From: Gordonia effusa NBRC 100432
GTDB taxonomy: Bacteria; Actinomycetota; Actinomycetes; Mycobacteriales; Mycobacteriaceae
Assembly (NCBI RefSeq): GCF_000241305.1
Contig: NZ_BAEH01000106.1
Span: 1-64,000 of the forward strand
DNA: 64,000 nt
Direction of reading: 5' to 3'
The first letter of the stretch is position 1; the number at the start of each line of letters is the position of its first letter. This document shows positions 1 through 8,110 of this stretch, one piece after another. The position numbers and the translations under genes are program-made. The notes below the pieces were generated by a model. It was not told the origin of the DNA, made no database searches, and saw only the letters and a list, made by a program, of their open reading frames with translations.

Positions 1-1
1 C

Positions 2-1204
2 AAGACCGTCACCGCTCGATTCGTCATCGGCGCCGTCGGCGGTATCGAGATCCCGCGGCTACCCGACGTCCCCGACATCGAGTCGTTCGAGGGCAAGTTC
101 ATGCACTCGTCGCAGTGGGACCATGACTACAAGCTGGAAGGCAAGAAGGTCGCGGTTATCGGCACCGGCGCCTCGGCGCTGCAGCTGATTCCAGAAGTCG
201 CCAAGATGGCCGGGCACCTGACCGTGTTCCAGCGTCGTGGTATCTGGGCCGCGCCCAAGCCAGACTGGAAGGTCGGGCCATTCACCCAGTTCGTACTCAA
301 CCGGATCTTCCTGCGCAGGGTCATTCGGTTCGTCGCCGGAGGTGTCATCTCCATCGGCGTCGGCGGCGGCGTGCAGCTGGCCCAGCCATGGATGCTCCGG
401 TTCGCGACGGCCGTCGTGAAGCCCGTGCAGACTGCGTGGATCTGGGCAAATGTCGGCTTCGACCTTGACCTGGCGAAGCAGCTGACCCCCAATTACCCGC
501 TTGGCTGCAAGCGGCCTTCGGTGTCGAACAAATACTTCCCGACCTTCAAACGGCCCAACGTCAAGTTGGTGACCGAACCGCTCACCCGAGGTGACAAGAA
601 GGGCCTGGTCAGCGGCGAGAACAACCTGCACGAGTTCGATGCGATCATCTGCGCGACCGGATTCCAGGTCGCCGAAGCGGATTCGTTCGCACCATTCCGC
701 GTGGTCGGTGCCAACGGGATTGTTCTACACGAATTCTGGAAGGAGAACCGCCTGCAGGCATACCAGGGCGTGTCGATGCCGAACTTCCCGAACGCCTTCC
801 TCACCACTGGTCCGTACGGATACGCTCCGAGTAGTTACCACTCCTACATCGAAGCTGCCTGCGCCCACATCGTGCGCGCGATCGGTGAGGCGAACAAGCG
901 TGAGTCGACTCGCGTCGAGATCCGCCAGGAAATACACGACGAGTACTGGCACCGCTGCACCGCCAAGGTCGAGAAGACCGGTTACAAGTCGGTGTGCCAG
1001 TCGTCGAATACCTTCTACATCAACAGCCAGGGTGACTCGGCGCTGGTGCGCCCAGAAGGCCAGTTCACGATGTGGTGGGAGAACCGCTTCTACGATAAGA
1101 ATGTCTACACCTATCAGAAGCAGCCTGCCGCCGTCGAAGCTCCGAAGCAGCCGGCGAAGAAGGCGCAGCCGAAGAAGAAGGAAGCGGTGAGTAGCGGAGC
1201 GTAG
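2..1204 (+). CDS. Flavin-containing / Baeyer-Villiger-type monooxygenase, 5' end outside window
   Basis: C-terminal part of an FAD/NADPH monooxygenase; the frame is open to the window edge, so the first Rossmann motif is missing. Seen: the canonical Baeyer-Villiger fingerprint FxGxxxHxxxWD (F at 86-88, H at 104-106, W at 116-118), the second nucleotide motif GTGASA just after it, and ATGF near the end of the domain. The last 30 residues are a Lys/Ala/Pro tail (QPAKKAQPKKKE). It is a paralogue of the FMO at 33257-34918, which also ends in a Lys/Ala-rich tail. In this family the enzyme inserts oxygen next to a ketone or oxidises a soft nucleophile; the substrate is unknown. A strong terminator follows. 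Confidence 0.9.
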   Translation, partial: KTVTARFVIGAVGGIEIPRLPDVPDIESFEGKFMHSSQWDHDYKLEGKKVAVIGTGASALQLIPEVAKMAGHLTVFQRRGIWAAPKPDWKVGPFTQFVLNRIFLRRVIRFVAGGVISIGVGGGVQLAQPWMLRFATAVVKPVQTAWIWANVGFDLDLAKQLTPNYPLGCKRPSVSNKYFPTFKRPNVKLVTEPLTRGDKKGLVSGENNLHEFDAIICATGFQVAEADSFAPFRVVGANGIVLHEFWKENRLQAYQGVSMPNFPNAFLTTGPYGYAPSSYHSYIEAACAHIVRAIGEANKRESTRVEIRQEIHDEYWHRCTAKVEKTGYKSVCQSSNTFYINSQGDSALVRPEGQFTMWWENRFYDKNVYTYQKQPAAVEAPKQPAKKAQPKKKEAVSSGA

Positions 1205-1232
1205 TCCGCCGCTAACACCCCGCAGCAATAAC

Positions 1233-1270
1233 TGCGATGCGGGAGTCCTCTCCTGGACTCCCGCATCGCA
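1233..1270 (+). terminator. Rho-independent terminator after the first monooxygenase
   Basis: A perfect 16-bp stem (1233-1248 with 1255-1270) with the six-base loop tctcct, followed by tttgttt. It lies 28 bases after the monooxygenase stop and ends that transcript before the convergent lipase. Confidence 0.85.
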
Positions 1271-1330
1271 TTTGTTTATTGGGGTCTCTTTAGCGACCAC
1301 GTTGTTCGGTGATCGCAAAGCCGGTTCAGG

Positions 1331-2557
1331 CTACCTCAAGATATCCGCTAGAAATTTCTCTACGTCTGGAAGTGCCGCGTACATTGCCCCAGAGTGGTCA
1401 CGCAGCGGATAAATATGTATTTGAACCGGCTGTCGACGCAACTTTAGCCGAAGATACAAGGCGAGTACCAGTGTAATCGGAACATCGACGTCAAGTAACC
1501 CATGGCCCAAGAATATCGGCCGGTCGTAGCCCTTTACCGGAACACTCATATATTCGGCGAGCGCCTTCCGAATACCAGGGATCGACAATACTGGCGCAGC
1601 GAAGATCTTACACAATCGCTGTCCGCGAATACGCTTTCGCATTGCCGGATAACACAGTTTCTGCGCCTGTTCGACAATATGATGGCCGTGCGGTGAAAGA
1701 ATCTTCTCAACCTGTAAATCCGGACGCGATTCGATGAATGCGGCCAGCAGGAAACATGCATACGCACTGAACTGAGTCGGCAGCGGTATCGGTGGCAATG
1801 CCGGTCCGCCGAGCAGCATGAAGTATTCCGAATAGGCCGGTGTACCGGTAGCGACGACGCCGCGATACTCCAGACCCGATCCACTACATAATTCTGTCGC
1901 AAGTCGCGCACTATTCAATGCCGCGGCAGCGCCCTGAGACTGGCCCACGATGGCCCACCGTTTCGCGACCCGCACATCATCGGCCTCTTCGGCGAGCCCA
2001 TGCAGCGCCTTCACCGAATCAACGATTGAATGCGCGGTCACTCGTCCATTCAGATAGCTCAACATACCCGGTGTCCCAAGGCCGACATAGTCGGTGGCTA
2101 CGACGGCGTAGCCACAACTCAGCCAATGGGATAGATAATCGGAATCTCGTTGCAAACGCGGTTGGGCCGACGGCGTACAGAAGTCGGCCAGCCCGACGGT
2201 ACCGTGCGCCCAGGCCAGGACCGGCCAGCCGTCGTGCGGTGCCGCGCCGTCGGGCAAAAACACCGCGCCGGTACTGGTGGCTACCTGCCCGTGCTGATTC
2301 ATCGTCGAGTAATGAATGCGATAAGCCGACCCGGTCCCGTCGATCCACAATGCCGAGGCCAGCGGCACATAGCCAATGAGAGCGCCGGTATCAGCTGGTA
2401 GCGACCCCGCGTAGTCGCGGACATCCATTCCTGACCATTCGGGCGGTCCGGCCGGCGAGACCACCAGGCGCACCGTATTGGTGATCGTCTGTCTCAGTGC
2501 CGAAATGGCACTAGCCTCCGCACCCGCGACCGCGCGCGACATCCCCTGCTCAGACAT
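1331..2557 (-). CDS. Secretory-lipase-family alpha/beta hydrolase, no signal peptide
   Basis: 408-residue serine hydrolase of the LIP/secretory lipase family, predicted to cleave lipid esters. The nucleophile motif GQSQG has its Ser near residue 207. The AWAHGTVG segment likely forms the oxyanion region, and LDVDVP and RDHSG near the end fit the Asp and His of the triad. It is clearly paralogous to the lipase at 29429-30640 (shared blocks AWAHGTVGL, DYVGLGTPG/DYAGLGTPG, YLNGRV, GVVATGTP). Unlike that protein it has no recognisable signal peptide, so it may be cytoplasmic or exported another way. The ATG at 2557 is chosen over 2581 because AAGGGGGAA lies at proper distance. No palindromic operator was seen upstream. 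Confidence 0.85.
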   Translation of the reverse strand: MSEQGMSRAVAGAEASAISALRQTITNTVRLVVSPAGPPEWSGMDVRDYAGSLPADTGALIGYVPLASALWIDGTGSAYRIHYSTMNQHGQVATSTGAVFLPDGAAPHDGWPVLAWAHGTVGLADFCTPSAQPRLQRDSDYLSHWLSCGYAVVATDYVGLGTPGMLSYLNGRVTAHSIVDSVKALHGLAEEADDVRVAKRWAIVGQSQGAAAALNSARLATELCSGSGLEYRGVVATGTPAYSEYFMLLGGPALPPIPLPTQFSAYACFLLAAFIESRPDLQVEKILSPHGHHIVEQAQKLCYPAMRKRIRGQRLCKIFAAPVLSIPGIRKALAEYMSVPVKGYDRPIFLGHGLLDVDVPITLVLALYLRLKLRRQPVQIHIYPLRDHSGAMYAALPDVEKFLADILR

Positions 2558-2617
2558 CACAGTTCCCCCTTGACCGGACATTCCTGGACGACATGATGCG
2601 CGACGTCGACGAGGCGA

Positions 2618-2827
2618 CTACTTCTGACGCAAACGCCGAATGGCGACGGCTTCGATTGCCGATGCGATAGCTGGATCAAGCCTTCTCATGGTCAACGCTT
2701 CGCGAAGCCGGCGGAAGTATTCATGCTCACTTATCCCGAATTGGATAAGTATATCTTCGTTACTTCCGCCGCCGTAAGGAAACCATCGTCGGGCGAAGTC
2801 GATGAGTTCGTCAGCATAGTCGGTCAT
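2618..2827 (-). CDS. Small DUF3263-like protein
   Basis: 69 residues. The pattern FARRWFPYGGG...IQFGISEHEYFRRLREAL resembles the actinobacterial DUF3263 fold (FERQWW...F.LS..RYYQ.LN.L), a short helical, probably DNA-binding-like module of unknown role. Its ATG overlaps the stop of the preceding membrane gene by four bases (ATGA), so the two are translationally coupled. It lies between the AarF kinase and the lipase on the same strand, so all four may be one transcript. The family assignment is from memory of the motif and is moderate. Confidence 0.6.
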   Translation of the reverse strand: MTDYADELIDFARRWFPYGGGSNEDILIQFGISEHEYFRRLREALTMRRLDPAIASAIEAVAIRRLRQK

Positions 2828-3081
2828 CGCTGATCCCGACTCGAATATCCGCCCGGTACGAGATTCTTCACATAGCGCCCCGCACCACCGATGGATTTAT
2901 CCGTCAATCCGTATAACGCCACACCAAGCTGCATGCCTGAGATGCACACGACTCCTAAGACAAGCGCCAGGGCAGTAAGCAAGACGCGGAAGCAGTTCAG
3001 TACTCCCAGCGCGCCTCGCAACAGCTGACTGGCTAGTCGAATCACAATATTGCCGGGTCTCGACTGAATGTGGTCAACCAT
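2824..3081 (-). CDS. Small single-pass membrane protein
   Basis: 85 residues with one long hydrophobic stretch (about residues 28-58, LNCFRVLLTALALVLG and onward) that would span the membrane once or as a hairpin, followed by a basic C-terminus. A ggag motif lies about ten bases before the ATG. It is coupled by a four-base overlap to the DUF3263-like gene and starts 34 bases after the AarF kinase stop. I recognise no family; coding is supported by the coupling, the membrane segment and the lack of a competing frame. Confidence 0.55.
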   Translation of the reverse strand: MVDHIQSRPGNIVIRLASQLLRGALGVLNCFRVLLTALALVLGVVCISGMQLGVALYGLTDKSIGGAGRYVKNLVPGGYSSRDQR

Positions 3082-3115
3082 GGTGTTTCATCTCCGTCGG
3101 TCGAGCTAACTTTAT

Positions 3116-4465
3116 TTAGCTGCTGGCCACTGCGTAGCCTGACAGCCACCTCTCCAGAAGAGGCCGATACTCCACTGTCACGCCTAGTTGTGCGCATATA
3201 CCGATTATCCCGGCGCCAACACGGCCGAGCATCGGAAACTGTTCGGTGTCGTTATCCGGCAGAGAGAACGCTAATGCGTTCGACACCGACATGTTTTCAA
3301 CTTTCATCGCGCGGCCGACATAGTCCTGCAGAAGATCTCGAGACACATGGATACTCCCGGTCTTGAGCTGCTCGATCAATGGACCCCAGATACGTAGCGG
3401 AGGGCCATAGTCGATCGGCGCGTTCGGTTTGAGGAACTTTTCACGTCTGAGCACTTCGACAACGCCATCGTAATCCTCATTGAGGCCAAGGCGGACCAGT
3501 TCGCCGAAATACTCTGGAAACCCACCGGGTATCTCTATCGAAGCGCCGAAGTCGATGATTCCGAGTCGGCCGTCCGACAGGAGCTGGAAGTTACCCGGGT
3601 GCGGATCGCAGTGTACGAGACCGAATCTTTCCGGAGAACTCAGCGCGAACTCAATAAGAAGATTGCCCGCTCGGTTTCGCTCATCTTCAGTACCCGACTG
3701 GATCAGCTTGGTGAGCGAGGTACCTTCCATCCACTCGGACACCATCACCCGCGGAGAACTCGCGACCAGCCTCGGTACGAAAAATTTGGGGTCGTTCGGT
3801 GTCAGGGCTTTAGCAAATCTGCGTTGATAATCCGATTCGATACGGTAGTCAAGCTCGTCTGCGGTACTGGCGATGAACTCGTCGATCATGCCTTTGAAGT
3901 TGTAGCCCGGCAATAGCGCGCTAAAGGCCCCGGAGAACATCTGGAACATCTTTAGATCAGCCATGAGTGACTCTTCGGCGCCAGGGTACTGCACCTTCAC
4001 CGCGACTTCGCGACCGTCAGACCACACGGCTCTATGCACCTGGCCGATACTCGCCGCGGCAATCGGTTGGTCGTCGAATCGCTCGAACCGCGTGCGCCAT
4101 TTGCTACCAAGCTGCTGCGTGAGCATACGATGGGTCGACGACACTGACATTGGCGGTGCGCCGGCTTGCAGGCGTGACAACGCATCTCGGTACTGCCCCA
4201 TAAACCGGTCAGGCACTGCGGCTTCGGCCACGCTAAGCGCCTGGCCAACCTTCATCGCTCCACCCTTGAGCTCGCCGAGGACAGTGAAGACCTGCTCGGC
4301 TGCCTCGTTGATCAAGGCATCGTCGAGCTCAAAATCCCCATCCTCGGCGCGCTTGAGTACTTTCGCCCCCAACGAGGTGGCGCGTTGCACCATGATCGCC
4401 ATCGGAAGCCTCGCGACTTTCGCGGATCGGGTCAGTCCTTTGATTCTGCTGCCAGTGCTGGCCAT
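3116..4465 (-). CDS. AarF/ABC1/UbiB-family atypical kinase (paralogue 1)
   Basis: 449-residue member of the ABC1 (UbiB/COQ8) atypical kinase-like family, linked in other organisms to isoprenoid quinone or lipid homeostasis. Seen: the KxGQ motif (KVGQ, near residue 77), the Ala-rich loop AAASIGQVH, the VAVKVQYPG lysine strand, the HCDPHPGNF catalytic loop and IDFG. It is the first of three paralogues in the window (also 14750-16198 and 30752-32119) and has fully canonical motifs. The ATG at 4465 is preferred over an upstream GTG at 4474 because GAAGGTG lies 8-9 bases before it. No CTGTCTSAGACAG operator was seen in its leader. Confidence 0.88.
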   Translation of the reverse strand: MASTGSRIKGLTRSAKVARLPMAIMVQRATSLGAKVLKRAEDGDFELDDALINEAAEQVFTVLGELKGGAMKVGQALSVAEAAVPDRFMGQYRDALSRLQAGAPPMSVSSTHRMLTQQLGSKWRTRFERFDDQPIAAASIGQVHRAVWSDGREVAVKVQYPGAEESLMADLKMFQMFSGAFSALLPGYNFKGMIDEFIASTADELDYRIESDYQRRFAKALTPNDPKFFVPRLVASSPRVMVSEWMEGTSLTKLIQSGTEDERNRAGNLLIEFALSSPERFGLVHCDPHPGNFQLLSDGRLGIIDFGASIEIPGGFPEYFGELVRLGLNEDYDGVVEVLRREKFLKPNAPIDYGPPLRIWGPLIEQLKTGSIHVSRDLLQDYVGRAMKVENMSVSNALAFSLPDNDTEQFPMLGRVGAGIIGICAQLGVTVEYRPLLERWLSGYAVASS

Positions 4466-4518
4466 GTAGATCACCTTCAGTACAAAAGTAGTAGTTGTGG
4501 CGCCTAAGTCGAATCGGC

Positions 4519-5175
4519 TTATCGCCGGCTGCGTTTTAGCCGCTTCTGCGCTTCAGCACGCACCTCGGGCATCAACTCGGGTTCAGCGATCAGCTTTTCC
4601 AGGTTCTCGGCAGACGCCGAGTTGCCGAAGAAGTCGCGGATCGTGACCTGATGAGCAGGTCGGTGCACTATCTCGACGGAATCGTCCACCCGAATGGGAC
4701 CGGGCGTAATAACACGAAGGTACGCTCCTACATCCCCGCGCTGGGCAAAACGGCGCACCCACTTGGCTTCACCTGCCCAGCGGGCGAAAACGATGCACGG
4801 TATCCGCGGAAGGGTCACTTCCATTTGCACGCCGCCGGAAAAGTTCCAGCGCTCGCCAATTACAGCGTCGGAAACGGCGATATCGCGAATGCGCAGGTTC
4901 TCGCCGAACCAGCCATGACTGAGTTTCCGGCCAAGTTCACCCTCCCAGCGCTCTGCTTCAGAAGATGAATACGCGTAAACGGCGCGCACCAGGCCGCCGT
5001 GGTCACGCGTATTGCTGACCTTGTCGCCCTGTAGCCCGAACTCGGTTACGGATACTTCGCCAGTGACTGGTCTCTTATCGATCGATGTTCTACCGAATGG
5101 ACCGACGATCGGGCGCTCTTCATGGAGGATGCAGACCGCCTCGACGGTCCCCACCATTGCTTGCGCCGCGGTCAT
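4519..5175 (-). CDS. MOSC domain-containing protein
   Basis: 218 residues of the MOSC (molybdenum-cofactor sulfurase C-terminal / YiiM-like) family. Seen: GLQGDKVSNTRDHGG, the WFGENL block and PRIPC with the conserved Cys that is the likely sulfur or metal ligand. These proteins handle sulfur-bearing molybdenum cofactor or act as Mo-dependent reductases of N-hydroxylated compounds; the substrate is not predictable here. The start overlaps the stop of the SRPBCC gene (TAATG), so translation is coupled and both are expressed from the operator-bearing promoter near 5700. Confidence 0.85.
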   Translation of the reverse strand: MTAAQAMVGTVEAVCILHEERPIVGPFGRTSIDKRPVTGEVSVTEFGLQGDKVSNTRDHGGLVRAVYAYSSSEAERWEGELGRKLSHGWFGENLRIRDIAVSDAVIGERWNFSGGVQMEVTLPRIPCIVFARWAGEAKWVRRFAQRGDVGAYLRVITPGPIRVDDSVEIVHRPAHQVTIRDFFGNSASAENLEKLIAEPELMPEVRAEAQKRLKRSRR

Positions 5176-5660
5176 TAGCGAGTGCGCCAGAGTCCGAACG
5201 TCCAGCCGATCTTGACGACCAGCGAGAAGATCGGTGCGGCGATTGCGTTCACTAGATGCAATTGAACGTTAGGGAAGAACTTGGGCGCGAGTGCAAAGGT
5301 GTAGGTGAGCGCGCTTCGCTGCGGCCCCAAGTCTTCGACCTCCAGCTTTTCCGCGATCGCACGGGCGCCGGGAACCGGAACCTCGCCGATGTAGAAGGCG
5401 AGTTCCTTGTTCTTCTCGTACCGCGTCACAAACTCGTTGCTGAGCAGGAATGGCCCTAGCGAAAGGCGACGGCGGGCACCCGGACCATTGGGTTCCGAGT
5501 TCTGCCACTTTGCCGATATCACGGGCATCCACTCAAACGATTCGACCAGCTCCCACAGCCGTTCGGCTGGCACCGGAAACTCGGCGTGACCGCGAGCAAC
5601 GATAGGGGCGTTCTGGTAGAAGTCTGACGAAGCGTCGACTTCCTCCGGACGAAAAGGCAT
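5175..5660 (-). CDS. SRPBCC (polyketide cyclase/START-like) family protein
   Basis: 161 residues with the SRPBCC pattern: an early VPAERLWELVESFEWMP helix-strand, a mid strand with RLSLGPF, and a C-terminal long helix rich in Val/Ile. The fold binds hydrophobic ligands in a deep pocket and suits a lipid, polyketide or steroid-like ligand. The start has AAGGGGA six to seven bases upstream. The operator palindrome at 5695-5707 lies 35 bases before the start. It is first in a two-gene operon with the MOSC gene. Three other START-like or lipid-linked small proteins occur in the same island. Confidence 0.75.
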   Translation of the reverse strand: MPFRPEEVDASSDFYQNAPIVARGHAEFPVPAERLWELVESFEWMPVISAKWQNSEPNGPGARRRLSLGPFLLSNEFVTRYEKNKELAFYIGEVPVPGARAIAEKLEVEDLGPQRSALTYTFALAPKFFPNVQLHLVNAIAAPIFSLVVKIGWTFGLWRTR

Positions 5661-5694
5661 GTACGTCCCCTTCCGGGAAGTTACGTGTGTACTG

Positions 5695-5707
5695 CTGTGT
5701 CAGACAG
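5695..5707. promoter_or_regulatory. CTGTCTSAGACAG operator, site 1
   Basis: CTGTGTCAGACAG, 12 of 13 matches to the island's palindrome, 35 bases upstream of the SRPBCC-MOSC operon. Confidence 0.75.
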
Positions 5708-5711
5708 ATTA

Positions 5712-6332
5712 TCAGACCGTGCGGGCGAGCGAGTCCAATCGCGCGATATCTCCGACGTCGCCGGTGTAGTCCAATTCGACGTTGTTTCGTCCGAGTGCGT
5801 GCAGCAGCAGCTCGGAGGGTTCCCCCTGCAGTCGTACCGTCGAGGAACGGAACGGCTTCGCGATGAATCGCAACCCGCCGCGCACGACCACCACCACTCG
5901 CACCGGCGATCGTCGGTAGGTGAACAGGCCAACTGGCAAGAACAGCGATAACCAGCGCTGTTCACCAGCGGTGAGTTGTCGCGGTCGCCACCCCTCCCGC
6001 GCGCGTCGGACGTCTTCGTGGTGAACGAACATCTCCATTCCGTTGACCAACGCCTCGGCCCAGCTCATCGGCGACCACCATGGTGCCCCACCGGCCAGTT
6101 TCGCGAGCATCACGTCCCAGTCCTGGGTTGCGATTCGGTTCTGCACCTTCCTGGTGCGCCCCGCGAATATCGGCAGGAGGATTCCAGCGGCCGAGTCAGG
6201 GCGACGTTCCCGCAGCAGCAGGTGTGCCGCTAAATCGCGCACGGTCCATCCATCGCACATGGTCGGAGCGTCGGGGCCGACCTCCCTCATCGTTGCTACC
6301 AACGCAGCGCGTTCTCTACTTGCGAAGCTCAT
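5712..6332 (-). CDS. TIGR03085-family metal-binding (DinB/MDMPI-like) protein
   Basis: 206 residues. N-terminal DGWTVRDLAAHL carries the metal-ligand His typical of the DinB/mycothiol-dependent maleylpyruvate isomerase fold, and EMFVHHEDVRRA supplies a second His pair; both match the actinobacterial TIGR03085 family. Members are thought to be thiol-dependent (mycothiol) transferases or isomerases, but most are uncharacterised. Operator site 2 (6367-6379) lies 35 bases upstream, suggesting it is regulated with the Mce and FMO genes. It is a single-gene transcript, with site 1 immediately downstream. Confidence 0.8.
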   Translation of the reverse strand: MSFASRERAALVATMREVGPDAPTMCDGWTVRDLAAHLLLRERRPDSAAGILLPIFAGRTRKVQNRIATQDWDVMLAKLAGGAPWWSPMSWAEALVNGMEMFVHHEDVRRAREGWRPRQLTAGEQRWLSLFLPVGLFTYRRSPVRVVVVVRGGLRFIAKPFRSSTVRLQGEPSELLLHALGRNNVELDYTGDVGDIARLDSLARTV

Positions 6333-6366
6333 GCCAACCTTCGTCCTCTCATCGAACAGCGGTGGT

Positions 6367-6379
6367 CTATCTCAGACAG
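6367..6379. promoter_or_regulatory. CTGTCTSAGACAG operator, site 2
   Basis: CTATCTCAGACAG, 12 of 13, 35 bases upstream of the TIGR03085 gene. Confidence 0.75.
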
Positions 6380-6468
6380 TGAGGGTAATGCACGACAAGC
6401 CGTCCCTCTGGAAATCCGCCGATCATCACACACGGAAACTATTTCAGATAACTTCGCCATTTGAAAGC

Positions 6469-6481
6469 CTGTCTCAGTCAG
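6469..6481. promoter_or_regulatory. CTGTCTSAGACAG operator, site 3
   Basis: CTGTCTCAGTCAG, 12 of 13, 110 bases upstream of the DoxX-like gene. A possible -10 (TACTGT, 6489-6494) follows, so the site would lie between -35 and -10. Confidence 0.65.
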
Positions 6482-6590
6482 TGCGTGCTACTGTCGGTTC
6501 ACCGGCGCGGCGAGGAAGACCTAGCCCTTTTAGGCCGGGCCCCTGGTCCCTATCGACCTGGACGAATGCGAAACGAGGTGGGCAAACCCT

Positions 6591-7037
6591 ATGGGTAAGC
6601 GTAAACGGAGGCGGCAGGCTGCGAGCCAGTCCCTCATTGCCGGTAAGACTCCGAAACATCCAGTGGTCATCCACAGCTATCCGCCCGACAGCCTAAAGGC
6701 CAGGTTGTTTGGTCTGGGTCTTGCGAGCACGGGAGCGGCGCATTTCACCGCACCCAAAGCGTTCGACCCGCTGACTGCCAAGGCATTTCCTGTGAAGACC
6801 CGACGCTGGACGTATCGAAACGGTCTGACCGAATTGGCACTAGGGCTGGCCATCACCTCGCGTCACACTCGTCCGTTAGGAACCGTGGGCCTTGCCGCTT
6901 ACACGGCATTTCTCGCCGGCAGGCATAACAAGGCGGCCAACACGCCGCCAACGCCTCCTGCCGTCGAGGTTTCGACGACAGCGCCTGAGACAACATTCAA
7001 CGAGATTGATCAGGAACAGACGGGGGTCGCGACTTAA
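6591..7037 (+). CDS. DoxX-like small membrane protein
   Basis: 148 residues. After a basic N-terminus come two hydrophobic stretches (LFGLGLASTGAAHF near residue 40; LGTVGLAAYTAFLAG near 100) separated by a loop containing FPVKTRRWTYRNGLTE. The layout resembles short DoxX-like membrane proteins of mycobacteria that share the TGAAHF...P..F motif. The C-terminus is Thr/Pro-rich. No enzymatic residues are evident. It is followed without a gap by the methyltransferase (TAA then GTG), and operator site 3 lies upstream. The family call is moderate. Confidence 0.6.
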   Translation: MGKRKRRRQAASQSLIAGKTPKHPVVIHSYPPDSLKARLFGLGLASTGAAHFTAPKAFDPLTAKAFPVKTRRWTYRNGLTELALGLAITSRHTRPLGTVGLAAYTAFLAGRHNKAANTPPTPPAVEVSTTAPETTFNEIDQEQTGVAT

Positions 7038-7682
7038 GTGACTACTACACAACAGCGTGGATTCAACGGGCTCATCACCCGGTTCTTCGACGTAGCCGCA
7101 ATGGCATACGACTTCGGAGCACTGCAACGAGTCATGTATAAACCGCCACACGACGACGTACTGGCTCAGCTTCGTAAGCACGGGGTTGGCAGCGTCGCCG
7201 ACATTGGCTGCGGCACGGGTATCTTCACCACTCGTATCCAGCAGGAACTCGGACTCGACAGCGTGTACGGCATCGATGCCTCGCGAGGCATGCTCGCCCG
7301 AGGCCGTGCGCGCACCGACAAGGTCGACTGGCGCGAAGGCCCAGCCGAAGCGCTACCTCTGCCAGATGCCTCGGTCGACGCGGTGATCACCACTACCGCG
7401 TTCCACTTCTTCGACCAGCCCAAGGCTCTCGCCGAATACAACCGAGTCCTCAAGCCCAACGGCATAATCGCGATCTCCGCGATCAACCCGAAGGGACTGT
7501 TGGCTAAGCCCATGCAAATGGTTACGCTGCTGCCGATAATTCCAGCGCATGCCGCTTCACCAGCACAGATGCGCGACATGATCACAGCCAAAGGCTTCGA
7601 TATTGTCGAGCAGCGGTCGATCAAACGTCCGCTCTACAGCCGCCTCGTGCCCGATGTCTTGACTGTCGCCAGACTTCGGTAA
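7038..7682 (+). CDS. Class I SAM-dependent methyltransferase
   Basis: 214 residues of the Methyltransf_11 type. Motif I (VADIGCGTG) is near residue 51, the acidic ribose ligand follows in YGIDASRG, and a DASVDAVITTTAFHFF post-motif sits near 115. It likely methylates a small hydrophobic molecule. The start is GTG, directly after the stop of the upstream DoxX-like gene (taagtg), so coupling is expected. The C-terminus ends early compared with many family members, but no frameshift is visible. A perfect terminator hairpin lies 18 bases downstream. Confidence 0.85.
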   Translation: MTTTQQRGFNGLITRFFDVAAMAYDFGALQRVMYKPPHDDVLAQLRKHGVGSVADIGCGTGIFTTRIQQELGLDSVYGIDASRGMLARGRARTDKVDWREGPAEALPLPDASVDAVITTTAFHFFDQPKALAEYNRVLKPNGIIAISAINPKGLLAKPMQMVTLLPIIPAHAASPAQMRDMITAKGFDIVEQRSIKRPLYSRLVPDVLTVARLR

Positions 7683-7700
7683 GCACCAGGCAACAAAGAA

Positions 7701-7737
7701 ATGAGGGGAAAGACCGCCACGGTCTTTCCCCTCATTT
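7701..7737 (+). terminator. Terminator after the methyltransferase
   Basis: A perfect 17-bp stem (7701-7717 with 7721-7737), loop cca, with T-rich sequence after. It could act in both directions. Confidence 0.85.
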
Positions 7738-7810
7738 TGTATTGCGCCATATCGGTCAAAAGATGGCCGACCTACCTGTCGATAGAAGGGCGTCGGGCCT
7801 GTCGGTAGAT

Positions 7811-7856
7811 ACGGTAATGGGGAGAAGGACCTACCTGTCCTTCTCCCCATTACCGT
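7811..7856. repeat. 20-bp perfect inverted repeat in the convergent gap
   Basis: The arms 7811-7830 and 7837-7856 are exact complements around the loop ctacct. There is no T-tract on the plus side. The gap 7683-8110 between the methyltransferase and the convergent SRPBCC gene holds this and the preceding terminator; the rest shows no gene. The loop word acctacctgtc also occurs once about 57 bases earlier. Confidence 0.7.
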
Positions 7857-8110
7857 GCTGAGCGGGCGACTACCCTCTCCGCAAAGTGCGTACACCCCTC
7901 GACGGACGCACTACAGCTACCCCACGACCCTCTTCCATTCGGCCAGTGATCATATGCAGGTTTCGCAATCCCACCGCTATTGAGTTCGGCCGACGTGGAA
8001 GGTCGCTTAACACTTCCAACGCATGCAGAACCCAAGCTGACTCACACAGACTTACCGGCCTTATCGACGACCTGGAGGTCGGGCGCTGCTCGCATTGGAC
8101 CGTCACGACG

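Noticed and set aside
59-631. Long minus-strand frames opposite the first monooxygenase, and similar antisense frames throughout
   Set aside because: They lie opposite genes with clear family motifs, have no ribosome sites and have compositions typical of GC-rich shadow frames.
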